Positions 9,090-18,115 of a stretch of 64,000 nt of DNA are shown one piece after another; the first letter of the stretch is position 1; each line of letters begins with the position of its first letter. The translations under genes and the position numbers were made by a program. The notes beneath the pieces are model-generated. The model searched no databases and had not been told where the DNA came from. It was given only the letters and a program-made list of their open reading frames with translations. The stretch comes from Pseudomonas fulva NBRC 16637 = DSM 17717 (GTDB lineage Bacteria > Pseudomonadota > Gammaproteobacteria > Pseudomonadales > Pseudomonadaceae). The stretch covers positions 113,573-177,572 of the forward strand of contig NZ_BBIQ01000009.1 in NCBI RefSeq assembly GCF_000730565.1. Reading direction: 5' to 3'.

Positions 9090-10082
9090 TCAACCCACCT
9101 GACGCCGCCAGCGCTCCAGCAGCGGACGTGCCAGCAGGCACACGAACACAGGCCCTCCGGCGAGCAGATACAGGTAGTAAGTGATTGCGCGCCAGATCAG
9201 GATCGCCGCTGCCGCCGTCGAACTGCCCACCATGGGTGTCAGCAGGCTGGCCGAGGTCAGCTCGGCAGCGCCTGCGCCGCCGGGCATCATGCTGAACTGA
9301 CCGGCGCTGAGCGAGAGCATCTGGACCAGGAAACTGGGGATCCAGGCCAGCTCCACGCCCAGGCCCTTGACCACTAGGTACAGCACGCTAAAGCGCAGCC
9401 CCCAGTGGACGCACGTCAGGCTGAACACCAGAAACAGGGTGCGCTTGGGTAGCTGCCAGGTTTGCGCCAGTGCCTGCACGAAACGAAACAGCTTACGGGC
9501 CCAGCGCCGTTTGCGCGGTGCGCTGGTACCCAGGCGCTGCAGCAGCCTGCCATTCAGCCGCATCACCTTGCGCCGGTAGCGCAGCAACGCCACCACGCCT
9601 GCCAGCGCCGCGCACAGCAGTGCCGCACTGCCCAGCAACATGCTTTCCTGGCTGCGCCCCAGGCTGTGAAACAACGCATAGCCGGCGATCGCCAGCATGG
9701 CGCAGAAGAAAAACACCAAGTCATTGAGCTGATCCATCGCGAACACCGCGCCGCTGCGGGCTGCGCTGATGCCCTCGCGGGCCAGCAAGGCCATCAGGGT
9801 CAGGGGACCGCCGCCACCACCTGGAGTGGTACAGATGGCGAATTCGGTGGCCATGACCACACCCAAGGTGCGCACCCGCGACACGCGCACTGCCTGATCG
9901 CCTAGCAGCAGGCGCATCCGGCAGGCGTTGATCACCCAGCACAGCAGAATCATGCCCACCAGCGTCATCAACAGCTGCGGGTCGAAGCGGCTCAGCTTGG
10001 GCAGCAGTTCGCTGCCGCCCAACAGTGCCGGCACCAACGCTGCGCCCAGCAGCGCCAAGCCCAGCAGCAGCCAGCGGTTCAT
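9090..10082 (-). CDS. LPG synthase TM-domain / flippase-like membrane protein (UPF0104 type)
   Basis: A 330-residue integral membrane protein with about eight hydrophobic segments, starting with LLLGLALLGAALVPALLGG. The pattern, including TEFAICTTPGGGGGPLTLMALLAREG and an ending SAGQFSMMPGGAGAAELTSASLL, fits the flippase-like family related to the membrane half of lysylphosphatidylglycerol synthase. Its start overlaps the deacetylase stop by four bases (ATGA), so it is the third gene of a coupled operon with a glycosyltransferase and a deacetylase. I infer that it moves or anchors the lipid-linked product of those enzymes; the product itself is unknown. Confidence 0.75.
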   Translation of the reverse strand: MNRWLLLGLALLGAALVPALLGGSELLPKLSRFDPQLLMTLVGMILLCWVINACRMRLLLGDQAVRVSRVRTLGVVMATEFAICTTPGGGGGPLTLMALLAREGISAARSGAVFAMDQLNDLVFFFCAMLAIAGYALFHSLGRSQESMLLGSAALLCAALAGVVALLRYRRKVMRLNGRLLQRLGTSAPRKRRWARKLFRFVQALAQTWQLPKRTLFLVFSLTCVHWGLRFSVLYLVVKGLGVELAWIPSFLVQMLSLSAGQFSMMPGGAGAAELTSASLLTPMVGSSTAAAAILIWRAITYYLYLLAGGPVFVCLLARPLLERWRRQVG

Positions 10083-10843
10083 GCTGCCACCTGCCGCTCC
10101 AGCCAGGCTGACTTGGTCAAGGGTTCGCGCCCGTCTTCGATCAGTTTTTCAAGGGTGCGCAGCCAGTAGTCCCGTGAGTATTGATGGCGCATGTCCACCG
10201 GGTGCAGCCCCAGGCGCAGGGTGTTAGCACCTTGCCAGCGTCGACATTGCCAGTCGCTGAGCACCCGCGACACACCACGGCGCCAGGCGCTGCGCGCGCT
10301 CCAGACCAAACCGGGTGCATCGATGGCGGTAAAGTCCGGCAGGCGATAGAGGTGCTGCGGGGTGCTGGTGTATTTGAGCGGCAGTTGGCGCAGCGCTTGC
10401 CGCGTGCCCTGGCTCATCAACCACGCGGGGGCCACGAAGCCTGCTACAGGCCAGCCTTGACGGTCGAACAACGCCAGGCCGTCTTGTAGCCGGGCGATGG
10501 CCTGGTGTTCGTCCAGCGCGTAGAACTCGCCTTCATGGGTATAGATCCGCCGCATGAAGTAGTCCACGGGCGTACGCGGCGTGGGGCCCTCATCGGCATG
10601 GGCGTAACCGTGCAGGGCCAGCTCGTCACCCGCGGCCAGACGGCGATCGAGCAACTGGCAGAAGCCGGGAGACTGAGTCAGCAGGTTGCGCCGATGAAAG
10701 TCGGGCACCACCAGCCAGGTCATGGGCACGTTACCCAATGCATCGACCGCCTGCACGAACGGCTCGTAATCTGGCCACGTCTCTGGGGCCACATCATGCA
10801 GCACCAGCATCACGCTACGGGAACGGGTACCGGACTCAAGCAT
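10079..10843 (-). CDS. Polysaccharide deacetylase-like protein (DUF2334)
   Basis: A 254-residue NodB-fold protein. Motif 1 is LVLHDVAPETW near residue 14, giving the metal/catalytic Asp. Motif 2 is ELALHGYAHAD near residue 75, giving the His pair. VAGFVAPAWLMSQGTR supplies the arginine-side region. These suggest a metal-dependent N- or O-deacetylase acting on a glycan or glycolipid. No signal peptide is seen when the start is ATG 10843, which is preceded by CAGGTG and overlaps the glycosyltransferase end by eight bases. A longer frame to 10900 lies inside that upstream gene. It is the middle gene of a three-gene operon. Confidence 0.75.
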   Translation of the reverse strand: MLESGTRSRSVMLVLHDVAPETWPDYEPFVQAVDALGNVPMTWLVVPDFHRRNLLTQSPGFCQLLDRRLAAGDELALHGYAHADEGPTPRTPVDYFMRRIYTHEGEFYALDEHQAIARLQDGLALFDRQGWPVAGFVAPAWLMSQGTRQALRQLPLKYTSTPQHLYRLPDFTAIDAPGLVWSARSAWRRGVSRVLSDWQCRRWQGANTLRLGLHPVDMRHQYSRDYWLRTLEKLIEDGREPLTKSAWLERQVAA

Positions 10844-12020
10844 GTGCCCGCACCTGCTGTTGATGGCCAAGTACAGCCTGGTAATGCTCAAGCAGGCCAT
10901 TGACCACGTTGTCCCATGAGTAATGCTGCTCTACATGTCGCCTGGCCTGTGCACCGAGCTTGCGCGCCCCGGCTTCGAACGCCTCGCGCACCGCCAGGGC
11001 CATTGCCCGGGCATCATTGGGTTGGCACAAGCGCCCGCACTGGTCGTTGACGATTTCGCCGAAGGCGCCGGCACGCACTGCAACCACGGGCGTGCCACTG
11101 GCCATGGCTTCGAGGATGACCAGGCCGAAGGTTTCCTGGTCGCCGGCATGCACCAACAGGTCGGCGCTGGCCATCAGGCGAGCCACCTGGTCAGGTGGGC
11201 AGAACTGGCCGATCACGCTGACGTTGTCGGGCACATTGGCGGGCATGTTGGACCCCACCAGCAGCAGGTGATACCCGCGCCCCAGCTGCCGCATGCAGTC
11301 GAGCAGCACGGGCAGGTTCTTCTCCCGAGAGCCTCGGCCTGCATAGATCAGCAGCCGGCAGGTGTCGGCGATGCCCAGTTCGGCCCGCACCTGTGGATCG
11401 CGGCGTGCGGGGTTGAAGGTTTCCAGGTCCACGCCCAGCGGCTGCACGTGAACATCACGTACCCCCAGGCGGCGGAGCTTGTCTGCCATGACCTTGCTCG
11501 GTGCGAGCACGCGGTCGAAATTGCCATACAACTTGCTGACATAGGCCTCGACGTTGGGCGTGAACCAATTACCCATGCGGTTGCTCACCAACAGCGGCAG
11601 GTCGGAGTGATAGAAACCAATGACCGGTACGTCCAGCTGACGGCGCGCTTCAAGCGCCGCCCAGGCGGTCAGGTACGGGTCGCCGACCTCGATCAGGTCT
11701 GGCTTTAGCGTGCGCAGCGTGTTGCACCATGGCGCCAGGCGTACCGGAAAGCGATAGCCTTTGCCAAAGGGCAGGGGTAGTGCAGGCACATGATAGACAC
11801 CGCCTTCATGCCGAGCGCTGGCGCCGGGGATCAACAGGCTGTGACGGACACCTTGTAGGGCATCCAGGCGGTGGTGTTTGGCATCAAGGTAAGTGCGTAC
11901 GCCGCCGCTGGCCGGGGCGTAGAACATGGTGATGTCGGCAATGTGCACGATCTGCATCCCTCCGGGATCGTCTTTCGGGTCTGTCATCGCGCGGTAACGA
12001 AACCGGCGTTGACATGCCAT
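10836..12020 (-). CDS. Glycosyltransferase, group 1 (GT4-like)
   Basis: A 394-residue GT-B fold transferase. The N-terminal acceptor half begins with IVHIADITMFYAPASGGVRTY. The C-terminal nucleotide-sugar half has GRGSREKNLPVLLDCM and the signature E-x7-E as ETFGLVILE, followed by ASGTPVVAVRAGAFGEIV. It resembles proteins adding sugars to diacylglycerol or phosphatidylinositol. It leads the operon with the deacetylase and flippase-like genes, so a glycolipid route is a reasonable inference. ATG 12020 has AAAGG at good spacing; internal ATGs at 11987 and 11957 lack usable sites. Confidence 0.82.
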   Translation of the reverse strand: MACQRRFRYRAMTDPKDDPGGMQIVHIADITMFYAPASGGVRTYLDAKHHRLDALQGVRHSLLIPGASARHEGGVYHVPALPLPFGKGYRFPVRLAPWCNTLRTLKPDLIEVGDPYLTAWAALEARRQLDVPVIGFYHSDLPLLVSNRMGNWFTPNVEAYVSKLYGNFDRVLAPSKVMADKLRRLGVRDVHVQPLGVDLETFNPARRDPQVRAELGIADTCRLLIYAGRGSREKNLPVLLDCMRQLGRGYHLLLVGSNMPANVPDNVSVIGQFCPPDQVARLMASADLLVHAGDQETFGLVILEAMASGTPVVAVRAGAFGEIVNDQCGRLCQPNDARAMALAVREAFEAGARKLGAQARRHVEQHYSWDNVVNGLLEHYQAVLGHQQQVRAHA

Positions 12021-12080
12021 GAAGTTGACCTTTCAGAAGGATAGTTTGTTCGATCAGCTTGTGCGGTTGATCGCCCGGCA

Positions 12081-12107
12081 GCCGAGCGCCAGGCAAAGGC
12101 GCTCGGC
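12081..12107 (-). terminator. Strong hairpin downstream of the chemoreceptor gene
   Basis: GCCGAGCGCC, loop AGGCAAA, GGCGCTCGGC: a perfect ten-base stem 16 bases past the chemoreceptor stop codon. No T-run follows on the minus strand. Its position between tandem minus-strand units supports a terminator. Confidence 0.5.
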
Positions 12108-12122
12108 GGGTCGGTGCCGGCT

Positions 12123-13997
12123 TCAGATACGGAAGGTGCCGACCAGGTGTTTCAGACGGCTGGCCTGCTGTTCCAAATCGGAACAGGCACGCAGCGTCGC
12201 CTGCAGGTTTTCGACGCCTTCCTGATTGAGCATGTTGATTTCGTTGATATCCATATTGATGGCTTCGACCACGGCCGTCTGCTCCTCGGTGGCCGTGGCC
12301 ACGGACTGGTTCATGCCATCGATTTCGCCAATGCGCACGGTGACACTGTCCAGCCGCTCACCGGCCTGGTTGGCGATCTGCACACTGTCCAGGCTGTGGC
12401 GCTGGCTCTGGTCCATGGTATCGACCGACTCGCGGGCGCCCACTTGCAGCTCCTCGATCATGCCCTGGACCTGCTGCGCGGATTCCTGGGTGCGATGGGC
12501 CAGGTTACGCACTTCGTCGGCCACCACTGCGAAACCACGACCCGCTTCACCGGCACGCGCGGCCTCGATGGCGGCGTTGAGCGCCAGCAGGTTGGTCTGC
12601 TGGGAAATGCTGGTGATCACTTCGAGAATCTGGCCGATGTTGACGGTTTTACTGTTGAGCGTCTCGATGTGGGCGCTGGACGTCACGATCAAGTCGGAAA
12701 GCCGGTTCATGGCGGCGATGTTGCGATCGACCACTTGCTGGCCTTCTTCAGCCAGACGCCGTGCAGAACTTGCATGCTGAGAAGCCTGCGCCGCATTGCC
12801 GGCGATCTCCTGGGCGGCAGCGCCCAGCTCGTTGATGGCGGCCGCCACGCTGTTGGTGCGGTTGGATTGTTCGTCGGAATTGGTCATCGACGAATTGGAC
12901 GCACTGATCACACGCAACGCGACTTCGTTCACCTGCTCGGTGGCCGAGGACACTTCACGGATCGAGCCGTGGATACGCTCGACGAAGCGGTTGAAGGCGT
13001 TGCCCAGGATGCCGAACTCGTCGTGATGGTGGATGCGCAGGCGCTTGGTGAGGTCGCCTTCGCCCTCGGCGATATCCTCCATGGCCCGTGTCATGGTGTG
13101 CAGCGGCTGCATCAGCACACGGATCAGCAGCCCCAGCAGGGCGATGATGATCACCACGGCCACCACGGTGGCGATCACGGCGGAGGTGCGGAACGTGCTG
13201 AGCATCGCGAAGGCCTTGTCCTTGTCCACCGACAGGCCGATGTACCAGTTGGCCGAAGGCAAGCCGGTCACCGGTGTGAACGTCAGCAGGCGGGCATGGC
13301 CGTCACTTTGCACTTCGGTCAGCTCAGGGGTGAGCTTCGGTGTGCGCTCGGGGAACAGGTCTGACAATGATTTCATCACCAGGCCTTGATCCGGGTGGAC
13401 CAGGATCTTGCCTTGGTCGTTTACCAGGAAGGCATACCCCATGCCGCCGAAGTTCAGCGAGTTGATGATTTGCGCCAGGCCGTCCAGTGCCAGGTCACCA
13501 CCGACCACTCCCACCGAATCGGCCACCTTGTCGAGGATGCCGATCACCATCTTGTTGGTGGTCATGTCGATGTAGGGTTCGGTCAGCAGGGTGCCGCTGG
13601 CACTCATGCCATCCTTGTACCAGGGGCGTGTGCGGGGATCGTACCCGTCAGGCATCTTTGCATCCGGGCGCACGCTGAAGCTGCCATCGACCCTGCCCAG
13701 GTAAACGGTAAGGAAACTCGATATCAGCGCCTGCTGGCCCATCAGGGTTTCAGCATTGGCCGGTTGCTGGGCGATATTCTGCGCCAGGTTCTCGACCAGT
13801 TTGATACGTCCCTCGAACAAACTGCGGATGTTGGTCGACGTAGAGGCGCCCATCTCAGTCAGGTAGTCCTGAAGGTCCTCGCGAATCGCATTACGCTGCA
13901 GGTAATCGTTGTAGAGGGTGAACAGGCTGAATGCGAGGATCACGATCAGTGATGCTGCCAGCAGAATCTTGTGGCTGAAACGAAGGCTTTTGTTCAT
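12123..13997 (-). CDS. Methyl-accepting chemotaxis protein with dCache sensor (GABA/amino-acid type)
   Basis: A 624-residue inner-membrane chemoreceptor. It has one TM helix (about 11-30), a periplasmic dCache domain (about 40-275), a second TM (about 280-305), a HAMP region and a C-terminal signalling domain with the hairpin tip around [20 protein letters not shown]. The sensor contains [12 protein letters not shown] and a later GGDLAL, matching the Tyr-Arg-Trp-Tyr ... Asp pattern known for dCache domains binding the amino-carboxyl group of amino acids and GABA. From gene order it corresponds to the position of KT2440 McpG, a GABA receptor. I start at 13997 ([10 protein letters not shown]); the longer frame adds an implausible leader. 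Confidence 0.88.
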   Translation of the reverse strand: MNKSLRFSHKILLAASLIVILAFSLFTLYNDYLQRNAIREDLQDYLTEMGASTSTNIRSLFEGRIKLVENLAQNIAQQPANAETLMGQQALISSFLTVYLGRVDGSFSVRPDAKMPDGYDPRTRPWYKDGMSASGTLLTEPYIDMTTNKMVIGILDKVADSVGVVGGDLALDGLAQIINSLNFGGMGYAFLVNDQGKILVHPDQGLVMKSLSDLFPERTPKLTPELTEVQSDGHARLLTFTPVTGLPSANWYIGLSVDKDKAFAMLSTFRTSAVIATVVAVVIIIALLGLLIRVLMQPLHTMTRAMEDIAEGEGDLTKRLRIHHHDEFGILGNAFNRFVERIHGSIREVSSATEQVNEVALRVISASNSSMTNSDEQSNRTNSVAAAINELGAAAQEIAGNAAQASQHASSARRLAEEGQQVVDRNIAAMNRLSDLIVTSSAHIETLNSKTVNIGQILEVITSISQQTNLLALNAAIEAARAGEAGRGFAVVADEVRNLAHRTQESAQQVQGMIEELQVGARESVDTMDQSQRHSLDSVQIANQAGERLDSVTVRIGEIDGMNQSVATATEEQTAVVEAINMDINEINMLNQEGVENLQATLRACSDLEQQASRLKHLVGTFRI

Positions 13998-14164
13998 GAA
14001 ATCATCGGGTCCGCTAAGGTTTTGTATCAGGCGTTCGCAGCTGTAGGGCCCAGCCAGTGCAACATCCCGAAAAGTCCTTTTTCGGTTGTTCTCTCTGAGT
14101 AAGGCGAATATCACCCAGAGGTATCGGCCGAAGTAAGACAAAGCTTGAGCAGAGGATTAAAGAG

Positions 14165-15640
14165 ATGTCGGAATCTTCATTTATCGTTGTAGGATCAAGC
14201 CCTGATGGCCAGCCCGTAGGGCAAGCGATGCGGCTTGCCAACCGGCACGGGTTGGTGGCGGGGGCCACCGGTACCGGCAAGACCGTGACCCTGCAACACT
14301 TGGCCGAGGCTTTCAGCGATGCCGGCGTGGCGGTGTTCGCGGCCGACGTCAAAGGCGACCTGTGTGGGCTAGGCGCCAAAGGCGCGCCTGAGGGCAAGGT
14401 GGCCGAGCGCATCGCAGGGATGCCTTGGTTGCACCACCAGCCACAGGCCTACCCAGTCAGCGTGTGGGACATCGCGGGCCAGTCGGGGCATCCGTTGCGT
14501 ACCACGATCAGCGAAATGGGGCCTTTGCTGCTAGGCAACTTGCTTGAGCTCACCGATAGCCAACAGGCGGCGCTGTATGCCAGTTTCAAGGTGGCCGATC
14601 GCGAAGGCTTGCTGTTGCTGGACCTCAAGGACCTCAAAGCGCTGCTTGGCCACCTGAAGGACAACCCGCAGGTGCTGGGCGAAGACAGTGCGCTGGTTAC
14701 CGGCGCGTCCGTGCAGGCGTTGCTGCGCCGGCTGGCCACCCTGGAGCAGCAGGGGGCAGAGGCGTTGTTTGGTGAGCCGGCATTGCAGCTCGAAGACATT
14801 CTGCGGCCCGACCCGGATGGGCGAGGGCGCATCCATTTGCTCGACGCCAGCCGCCTGGTGCATGAGGCACCCAAGGTCTACGCCACGTTTCTACTGTGGC
14901 TGCTGGCCGAACTGTTCGAGCAACTGCCCGAGCGTGGTGATGCCGAAAAACCGGTGCTGGCGCTGTTCTTCGATGAAGCGCACCTGCTGTTCAAGGACAC
15001 GCCCAAGGCCTTGCAAGACCGCCTGGAGCAGGTGGTGCGGCTGATTCGCTCAAAAGGGGTCGGGGTGTATTTCGTCACCCAGTCCCCAGCCGACCTGCCC
15101 GATGCAGTCCTTGCCCAGTTGGGCCTGCGAATCCAGCATGGCTTGCGGGCGTATACGGCCAAGGAGCAGAAGGCGCTACGCGCCGTAGCCGAGGGCTTTC
15201 GCCCCAACCCTTCATTCGATGCGTTGTCCTCGCTGACCGAGCTGGGCATCGGCGAGGCACTGGTCGGCACGCTCGAGGACAAGGGAACACCTGCCAGTGT
15301 GCAGCGAGTGCTGGTCGCCCCACCGCAATCGCGCATCGGCCCGTTGAGTGAGGCCGAGCGCAGTGCACTGATTGCGCGGTCCCCCTTGGTTGGCCGTTAT
15401 GACAAACCCATAGACCGGGAGTCGGCTTACGAAAGGCTCAACCAACGCAAGGGCGAAGCGGTGGAGCCCGCGCCGCAACCCAAGGCTGATGACAGCAGTT
15501 TCGCTGAAAAGGCGGGCGAATTTCTGCAAGGCGCGGCTGGGCAGGCGATCAAGTCGGCGATGCGTCAGGCTGCCAATCAACTGGGGCGGCAGCTGGTGCG
15601 CGGGCTGATGGGCTCGTTGCTGGGCGGGAAAAAGAAGTAG
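14165..15640 (+). CDS. HerA/YjgR-type ATPase (DUF853 family)
   Basis: A 491-residue P-loop ATPase. Walker A is GATGTGKT near residue 33 and Walker B is LALFFDEAHLLF near residue 260, followed by RLIRSKGVGVYFVTQSP as the sensor/arginine region. The family is related to HerA/FtsK motor ATPases but lacks their DNA-repair partners. A basic, low-complexity tail ends in GGKKK. Its cellular role is not established. It is divergent from the chemoreceptor gene and separated from the next gene by a strong terminator. Confidence 0.85.
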   Translation: MSESSFIVVGSSPDGQPVGQAMRLANRHGLVAGATGTGKTVTLQHLAEAFSDAGVAVFAADVKGDLCGLGAKGAPEGKVAERIAGMPWLHHQPQAYPVSVWDIAGQSGHPLRTTISEMGPLLLGNLLELTDSQQAALYASFKVADREGLLLLDLKDLKALLGHLKDNPQVLGEDSALVTGASVQALLRRLATLEQQGAEALFGEPALQLEDILRPDPDGRGRIHLLDASRLVHEAPKVYATFLLWLLAELFEQLPERGDAEKPVLALFFDEAHLLFKDTPKALQDRLEQVVRLIRSKGVGVYFVTQSPADLPDAVLAQLGLRIQHGLRAYTAKEQKALRAVAEGFRPNPSFDALSSLTELGIGEALVGTLEDKGTPASVQRVLVAPPQSRIGPLSEAERSALIARSPLVGRYDKPIDRESAYERLNQRKGEAVEPAPQPKADDSSFAEKAGEFLQGAAGQAIKSAMRQAANQLGRQLVRGLMGSLLGGKKK

Positions 15641-15661
15641 CTGCGCGGTGTGAAACCATCG

Positions 15662-15700
15662 CCCATAAAAAAGGCGCCCGACGGCGCCTTTTTCTATGGG
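15662..15700. terminator. Bidirectional intrinsic terminator
   Basis: AAAAAGGCGCC, loop CGAC, GGCGCCTTTTT, extended outward by CCCATA/TATGGG pairing. A- and T-tracts on both sides fit termination of both the DUF853 gene and the convergent pit gene. Confidence 0.92.
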
Positions 15701-15706
15701 CTGAGG

Positions 15707-17179
15707 TCAGCCGATTGCCTTGGACGCCAACCAGAACAGGCCGGCGGCAAGCCCCATCGAGGCGGGCAGGGTCAGCACCCACGCCATCAGGATGGTCTTC
15801 ACCGTACCGCCCTGCAGGCCGCTTTTGTTGGCGACCATGGTGCCGGCAACGCCGGAAGACAGCACATGCGTGGTTGAAACCGGCAGCGCGAACACGTTGG
15901 CCATGCCAATGGCGCAGGCCGCGGTGATCTGCGCCGACATGCCCTGGGCATAGGTCATGCCCTGTTTGCCAATCTTCTCGCCGACGGTCAACACCACGCG
16001 GCGCCAGCCAACCATGGTGCCCAGGCCCAGGGCCAGGGCAACGGCCACGATCACCCAGAACGGAGCGTACTCAGTGGTGGCGGTCAGGTCCTTGCGCAGC
16101 TTTTCCAGGTCGGACTTTTCACGCGCATCCAGGCCCGGCAACTTGCCAACCTTTTTCGCGGTGTCGTCCAGGCACAGCAGGTAACGGCGTACTTCTACAC
16201 GCTTGTCCGCGTCCAGGGCCCGGTAGTCGGTCACGCCCTGCAGCGAGGACTGCAGCGCGGCGATGGTCGGCTCGGTCTGCTGGGGATTGCAGCTGAACTG
16301 TTCAGGCAGGTCACTGGCCTTGGCCTTGCCCAGCGCCAGGAATTCGCCCAGCGTGGCAGCGTTGCGCTCGTAGAACTGGCTCATGTGCAACGTGGCATCA
16401 CGGGTGCGTTCGATCTGGTAGGTGGTGCTGTTCAGGTCGAGCACGAACTTGGCCGGTACGATGCCGATCAATACCAGCATGATCAGGCCAATGCCTTTCT
16501 GACCGTCATTGGAGCCGTGCACGAAGCTCACGCCCATGGCCGAAATCACCAGCACCAGACGATTCCAGAAAGGCGGGTGCTTCTTGTCGTCCAGTTTGCG
16601 GCGTTGCTCAGGCGTCTTGTGCATCTTCGACAGCGGGCGCCACCATTTCAGGCCAAGCAGGACCAGCGCGGCCACGGCAAACCCGGCGATCGGCGAAACC
16701 ACCAGGGACATGGCGATATCGATGGCTTTCTGCCAATTGACGCCGTCACCCAGCGGAATGTCGTTGATGAGCGCGTTGGCCAGGCCCACGCCCAGGATCG
16801 AGCCGATCAGGGTATGCGAACTGGACGCAGGAATACCGAAGTACCAGGTGCCCAGGTTCCAGGTAATGGCTGCGGCCAGCAGCGAGAAGACCATGGCCAG
16901 GCCGTGCCCGGTGTTCACATTGATCAGCAGCTCTACCGGAAGCAGGTGCACGATGGCATAAGCCACCCCGACCCCACCCAGCAGAACGCCAAGGAAGTTG
17001 AACACGCCGGAGAAGAACACGGCCAGGTGTGGTGGCATGGCTTTGGTGTAGATGACGGTGGCTACCGCGTTGGCGGTGTCATGAAAGCCATTGATGAACT
17101 CGAAGGCGAGCACGAAGGTCAAGGCGAGCAGCAAGCTCACCAATACCCAGGCATCCAGTCCGCTGAATAAATCGATCAT
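15707..17179 (-). CDS. pit: Low-affinity inorganic phosphate transporter (Pit family)
   Basis: A 490-residue PHO4-family permease for metal-phosphate uptake driven by protons. The duplicated signature is present as FEFINGFHDTANA near residue 28 and SFVHGSNDGQKGIG near residue 240. Two hydrophobic halves flank a soluble middle domain (about 280-390, with a charged region including KRVEVRRYLLCLDD), a layout typical of the longer proteobacterial Pit proteins. The start is ATG 17179; upstream codons to 17242 lack any domain. No Pho box was recognised upstream, in keeping with constitutive Pit expression. Confidence 0.9.
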   Translation of the reverse strand: MIDLFSGLDAWVLVSLLLALTFVLAFEFINGFHDTANAVATVIYTKAMPPHLAVFFSGVFNFLGVLLGGVGVAYAIVHLLPVELLINVNTGHGLAMVFSLLAAAITWNLGTWYFGIPASSSHTLIGSILGVGLANALINDIPLGDGVNWQKAIDIAMSLVVSPIAGFAVAALVLLGLKWWRPLSKMHKTPEQRRKLDDKKHPPFWNRLVLVISAMGVSFVHGSNDGQKGIGLIMLVLIGIVPAKFVLDLNSTTYQIERTRDATLHMSQFYERNAATLGEFLALGKAKASDLPEQFSCNPQQTEPTIAALQSSLQGVTDYRALDADKRVEVRRYLLCLDDTAKKVGKLPGLDAREKSDLEKLRKDLTATTEYAPFWVIVAVALALGLGTMVGWRRVVLTVGEKIGKQGMTYAQGMSAQITAACAIGMANVFALPVSTTHVLSSGVAGTMVANKSGLQGGTVKTILMAWVLTLPASMGLAAGLFWLASKAIG

Positions 17180-17483
17180 GAAGGTTGTCTGGCGGTCGTA
17201 GGGGGGCCGGATTATGCCAGAAAACGTTGGCAATCGATGCACCCGCGGCAGCCGCTGATCATGTCGCCCAGGTCAGAAATTGCCGTCTGCCACTGCAGGT
17301 CGGTCAACATTATCGAAGCCAAATGTGTTCAACGTCAGCGAAAAATCAGCAAAATGCGCGGAAGGTGAGGCGGTTAATCGTTTTAAACGCCCGTATGAAA
17401 TTTGTGAAATTCCATTACAACCATTGCGCCAGAGCAATTACGCGCTCTGGGCACCCCTAGCGCTTTGACGATTGGGCAAAGGG
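17180..17483. other. Intergenic region upstream of pit
   Basis: About 300 bases with no supported gene. It is moderately AT-rich between about 17340 and 17440 and must carry the pit promoter, though I cannot assign convincing -35/-10 boxes. A hairpin with arms CCCCTAGC (17454-17461) and GCTAGGGG (17483-17490) closes the right end and overlaps the stop of the next small gene, probably as its terminator. Confidence 0.5.
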
Positions 17484-17684
17484 CTAGGGGTTAGCGCTGC
17501 GCAATTCCTTCTCCATGCGTTCCAGCTCCTGGCTGAACGCCTGGTCGCGCATGTTGGCGCGTTTGCGCCAGGGTTTGCGTTCCGGTTCCGGCTGTGCCGC
17601 ATAGGTGGTCACTTCGCCGCCATACACATCCTTGAAACGCTCAGCCTGGCGCTCGAGTTCTGCGCGCAGTTCTTCTTTTGTCAC
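17484..17684 (-). CDS. Small conserved-type hypothetical protein, charged and helical
   Basis: A 66-residue soluble protein, rich in Glu, Arg and Lys. It has two helical blocks (EELRAELERQAERF and SQELERMEKELR) joined by VYGGEVTTYAAQPEPERKPWRKR. No family function is known to me. The start is GTG 17684, chosen because CAGGT sits eight bases upstream and the frame further upstream has no likely start. An overlapping ATG is out of frame. The stop codon lies in the right arm of a hairpin at 17454-17490. Confidence 0.6.
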   Translation of the reverse strand: MTKEELRAELERQAERFKDVYGGEVTTYAAQPEPERKPWRKRANMRDQAFSQELERMEKELRSANP

Positions 17685-18115
17685 ATGCAGTACCTGAATT
17701 GAATTGAAAAGAGGACCGCCCTGTCGGCGTAAACCGTTAGACGATATCGACACTTAACTTGCCGGCGGGACCTGGATCGACGCGTCGTCCAACTAGACGA
17801 CCGGAGTATATCAACACTCGAATAAGGCCAGTGTGATGGGATTGGCCCGACGGGCAATCAAAGACATGTCGATATTAAGAAAACCACAACGTGTGAAAGT
17901 TCGATATCGCACGCGATGCACACCGCAAAAACAAAACGGCCCCACCAATTGGCAGGGCCGTTGCCTGGGACTTCTACGGTGGGTACCTGACCAGTCTCTC
18001 CAAAGAAGCCACAAGTGGCACTGGAAAGGTATAAGCAAACGTGTCGCCGGTCAATTGCGATTATCGGCCGGTTGTTCGATAATCGCACAAGTCGGCGATT
18101 TTGTTGAGGTGTGCG
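17685..18115. other. Intergenic region upstream of pcaR
   Basis: About 430 bases with no supported gene. Short minus-strand frames here lack ribosome sites and conserved features. ACGGCCC at about 17937 pairs with GGGCCGT at about 17956, a possible terminator. The right end holds the pcaR promoter with the PcaR operator at 18074-18088 and a partial inverted copy, TGCGATTATCG, at about 18056-18066. Confidence 0.5.
18074..18088 (+). promoter_or_regulatory. PcaR operator in the pcaR promoter
   Basis: GTTCGATAATCGCAC is identical to the 15-base PcaR recognition sequence I recall from P. putida pca promoters. It ends 27 bases before the pcaR start. A partial inverted copy lies just upstream. Position over the promoter implies autoregulation. 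Confidence 0.85.
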
